A model generated the notes under the pieces. That model saw only the letters and a program-made list of their open reading frames with translations. It had not been told where the DNA came from and made no database searches. Of a stretch of 64,000 nt of DNA, positions 61,471 through 64,000 are shown piece by piece; positions within the stretch are counted from its first letter, which is position 1, and each line of letters opens with the position of its first letter. The DNA lies in the NCBI GenBank assembly GCA_950295325.1, contig OX485804.1, positions 33,604,001 through 33,668,000 of the forward strand. The letters run 5' to 3'. The translations under genes were made by a program, and so were the position numbers. This DNA is from Polytrichum commune (taxonomy: Eukaryota; Streptophyta; Polytrichopsida; Polytrichales; Polytrichaceae).

Positions 61471-61995
61471 ATCAAAGGATTAGGTGGTTGTTACATAGAA
61501 ATTCCTTGACATCTGGTTTCCATACCTACGCAGTATTCATAAGAGGCGTTGTTCTTCGAATTTAAGGCTGTTGGATGTTTATCTGTTTTTTTATAACCTC
61601 TTGAAGTATATCACCAGAAGTCTGTCAATGTTTATGCTATTCAATCAAAGAAATTGGTAGTTGTTACATAGAAATTTCTTGACATCTGGTTTTCGTACCT
61701 ACTCAGTACTCGTAAGAGACGTCGTTCTTCAAATTTAGGGCTGTTGGATGTTTATCTGTTTTAATTATAATCTCCTGAAGTATATTACCAGAAGCCTGTC
61801 AATGTTTATGCTATTCAATCAAAGCAATTGTTTGTTGTTACATAGAAATTCCTTGACACCTGGTTTCCATACCTACTCAGTATTGGTAAGAGGCGTTGTT
61901 CCTCAAACTTAAGGCTGTTAGATGTTGATAGCCCGATGCGCGATGAGTTGGTAGAGAGTCTGCATTTTTGATAATCTTTTGAATTATATTACCAG
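61471..61995 (+). repeat. Tandem triplication, ~174-bp units
   Basis: Units start 'atcaaag' at 61471, 61644 and 61818. Shared landmarks are 'gttacatagaaatt', 'cttgaca(t/c)ctggttt', 'taagag(g/a)cg' and 'aggctgtt(g/a)gatgtt'. Unit 3 is altered near its end, where 'gatagcccgatgcgcgatg' replaces part of the usual sequence. Confidence 0.9.
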
Positions 61996-62024
61996 AAGGA
62001 CTAAGATGCACCCCCGAAATGTGG

Positions 62025-62345
62025 ACACCTTTATTTGAGGTGTGTGGGTTCAGGTGCGGATCTAAGAACGGACACTATAAAGACGTGTGTTTAAAAGAGA
62101 TTGAACTACGTGCTCAAATTATGATAACCATTCTAGGCTTAATATTCAACATAATTGGGGGGGACCTCGATGATCTTTAATGAGCATGGGAATCTACATT
62201 TTGGTAATGAATAAGATATGTACATGAGCTCCGAAAATCATGAGGAAAATGGCTACAGGCACGATTTTGATTTTCTAATTGTGTCGCACTAAATGTGTGT
62301 TTCATATCCTTCAAGAAGTGGATGTAGAGAGAAAAGCATCCGGTG
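62025..62345 (+). repeat. Dispersed repeat copy
   Basis: Aligns with 25715-26015 from 'gacacctttatttgagg' through 'aatgaataagat' to 'aagaagtgg'. Non-coding. Confidence 0.6.
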
Positions 62346-62378
62346 AAGATTCACTCACTTCCCTTACTTCGGAGAATG

Positions 62379-62472
62379 CAGGGAGAGGAGCAGAAGAAGC
62401 TTGACACGTTGTGCAGTGATTTCTTTATCAATGCTCTTGTGAGCAGTCGACGCACAAAGTACGAATCCTAGC
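62379..62472 (+). CDS. Possible coding segment ending at TAG
   Basis: The frame reads MQGEEQKKLDTLCSDFFINALVSS... to TAG at 62470-62472 and could be the end of an exon set. Composition looks protein-like, but no family is recognised and the upstream acceptor is weak. Confidence 0.15.
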
Positions 62473-63361
62473 TTTCTTAGCTGGAGGTTGTAGACTGTTT
62501 AGCATGATTATCTCCCGGTCTGTAATGTGCCCATGTTTCTGAAGGGAATAGAGAAGCAATGATTATGCATTTTTCTCTTTTACACACTAATGGTAGATGG
62601 TACGTTTCACGATGAAGAATTTGGAGGAAAAAATATGAAAGATTTGATGTACATAGGGCATTGTAGAGGCAATCTAATGTTTGGTTGTAGGGTTGCTGAA
62701 CGGAGTTGAAGCTTTGAATACTAAAGAGGGATGTCAGAAGAGTACCTTCAATTCACTTTCTTTGGATACTCTTTAGTCCCCATTCTTTCACCAACCTGTA
62801 GAGCTGATTTGTGATTGTAGAATTTCTTTTATCTCCTTGGGTTTTTTCCCTTTTCTATTGAGGATGGTAGCATTCTTTTGGTTTGGGTGGCATTTGATAT
62901 CCGGTGCACCCTACCACCTATGGTCGCCCGAATCATAGTTGGGGTATGTAGTTTCAACCAAACATGTGGAGACCTAGGGGCTTGCCTTTGGGGGAGCCCT
63001 AGGTGCTAGCCGGCTTGTCGTTCAAGGGGGTTCACCTTCGAAAGGAGGCAGTAGTCTTTGGGGCCCTCTAATTCTCGTATTTCCTGTTTTCGGATTACAT
63101 ATAGACTTGGAGCAATTCGAAAATGAAGCAAGACCATCATAATTCATGCCAGTGGCAACATTGGAATTGTCTTTCTTTCTTTCTTTGGTTTGGGTGGAAG
63201 GTGGGGGGAACTGACAGAAAGCGGGTTCATTTCCATACTCCAGATTATCTCTTACTGCTTCTTTGTAAGTGCGCCCTTGGCCATGCCCTTTGTGGCAAGA
63301 CTGCAAAACCATCTATATATTTAAGTTCGTTGCTGTTTCCTCATAAAATCATACACGTCAG

Positions 63362-63454
63362 GAAAGAAGCTGCAGCCAGATTGCAAGGGAAAGACCTTCC
63401 GGCTTGAGGCGAAGGTGATCACAAGGTGCGAAGATTGTCAGCAAAATTTTCTTG
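63362..63454 (+). CDS. Possible internal exon with CxxC motif
   Basis: Bounded by an acceptor (cacgtcag) and a donor (gtaagt), the frame gives KKLQPDCKGKTFRLEAKVI followed by TRCEDCQQNFLG. A beta-rich stretch followed by C-x2-C is reminiscent of DUF177/YceD-type proteins, but that is a guess. Part of an unfinished gene that may continue beyond the window. Confidence 0.3.
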
Positions 63455-64000
63455 GTAAGTTGCTCGTCTCCTCTAATCTTTGTGCACATGGCTCTGACCG
63501 CCTGTCGCCAAACTGCCTAGAAAATGTGTCCAAATTTGCGAATTCTGGCTATCATAAAATGTGTGCTCTCAAACTCTTGGAATTCGATCGATCCTCTACA
63601 AATTCAGTTTAGGGGTTTAGTTTAGGGTTTGCACACATGTTCAAGTTTACCCACTCCATCAACAAGGAGTAAAAGTAGTGGCTGGTCGGCACCTCGATCC
63701 GCCACGCCTCCTTTTGAATCGCATAGGATGCTACCTATATCGCCTAGAACTCTTTGTGTAGATGGCTGAATGATGAGCCGAAGTTGTGTTGGCCTTTGAT
63801 TGCCACATTCTTCATATAGGAAGTTAAATATACACACTTGGATTTACTTTAATTATGGTGTGTGTGAGTGGCATTCTATGCTTGCAGTTATAATTATCAT
63901 CATCATAGCTGGTGTGTCGGGTGGACTCAACCATGGCCAACACTCCTACAGTCAAACAAGAGCTTCCCATTGGTACTTAAATTTTTTCCCCTTTCATGTA

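Noticed and set aside
1-64000. rRNA genes, canonical tRNA genes, CRISPR arrays, organellar or bacterial segments
   Set aside because: Scanned by eye for tRNA B boxes with acceptor stems, rRNA core motifs and regular short repeats with unique spacers. Nothing met the criteria, and repeats present are eukaryotic-type.

Overview
The window is nuclear DNA from a land plant. It has two intron-rich genes with plant-type architecture (a cereblon homologue and a family 10 aldehyde dehydrogenase), GT-AG introns full of small transposons, degenerate MULE-like and hAT-like transposase sequence, many microsatellites and long AT-rich stretches without genes. The species cannot be fixed from the sequence. 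A spore-bearing or other non-flowering lineage is possible, from my memory of relatives of the transposase, but this is weak inference.

Layout. 1-5100: no gene; one clear TTA-flanked MITE (2040-2446), microsatellites and old repeats. 5137-12736: a GC-rich probable promoter/leader, a (GA)n tract, then a complete ten-exon cereblon-type gene on + (597 aa: LON-like domain, acidic linker, CULT domain). 12737-17124: gene-poor spacer between convergent genes. 17125-26194: a complete fifteen-exon betaine/aminoaldehyde dehydrogenase gene (ALDH10, 505 aa, C-terminal SKL) on -. Its introns hold several mobile elements, including a 356-bp foldback element with 93-bp identical arms. 26195-28600: upstream region of the dehydrogenase gene, with a 355-bp tandem duplication. 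28600-38960: repeat-rich DNA with a 2.8-kb long-terminal-inverted-repeat element (31813-34634), paired direct repeats and a hAT remnant. 38970-58964: a large direct segmental duplication (8.1-kb and 6.3-kb copies) around a spacer that carries a broken MULE-like transposase on -. 58965-64000: tandem repeats and a few possible exons of an unidentified gene.

Both exon models come from splice-site and protein-family reasoning. Each gives an uninterrupted reading frame whose length is divisible by three. Functionally, one gene is predicted to encode a substrate receptor of a CUL4-DDB1 ubiquitin ligase. The other is predicted to encode a peroxisomal aminoaldehyde (possibly betaine aldehyde) dehydrogenase. 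Nothing suggests that the two work together. The rest is mainly a record of transposition, nested repeats and duplication.
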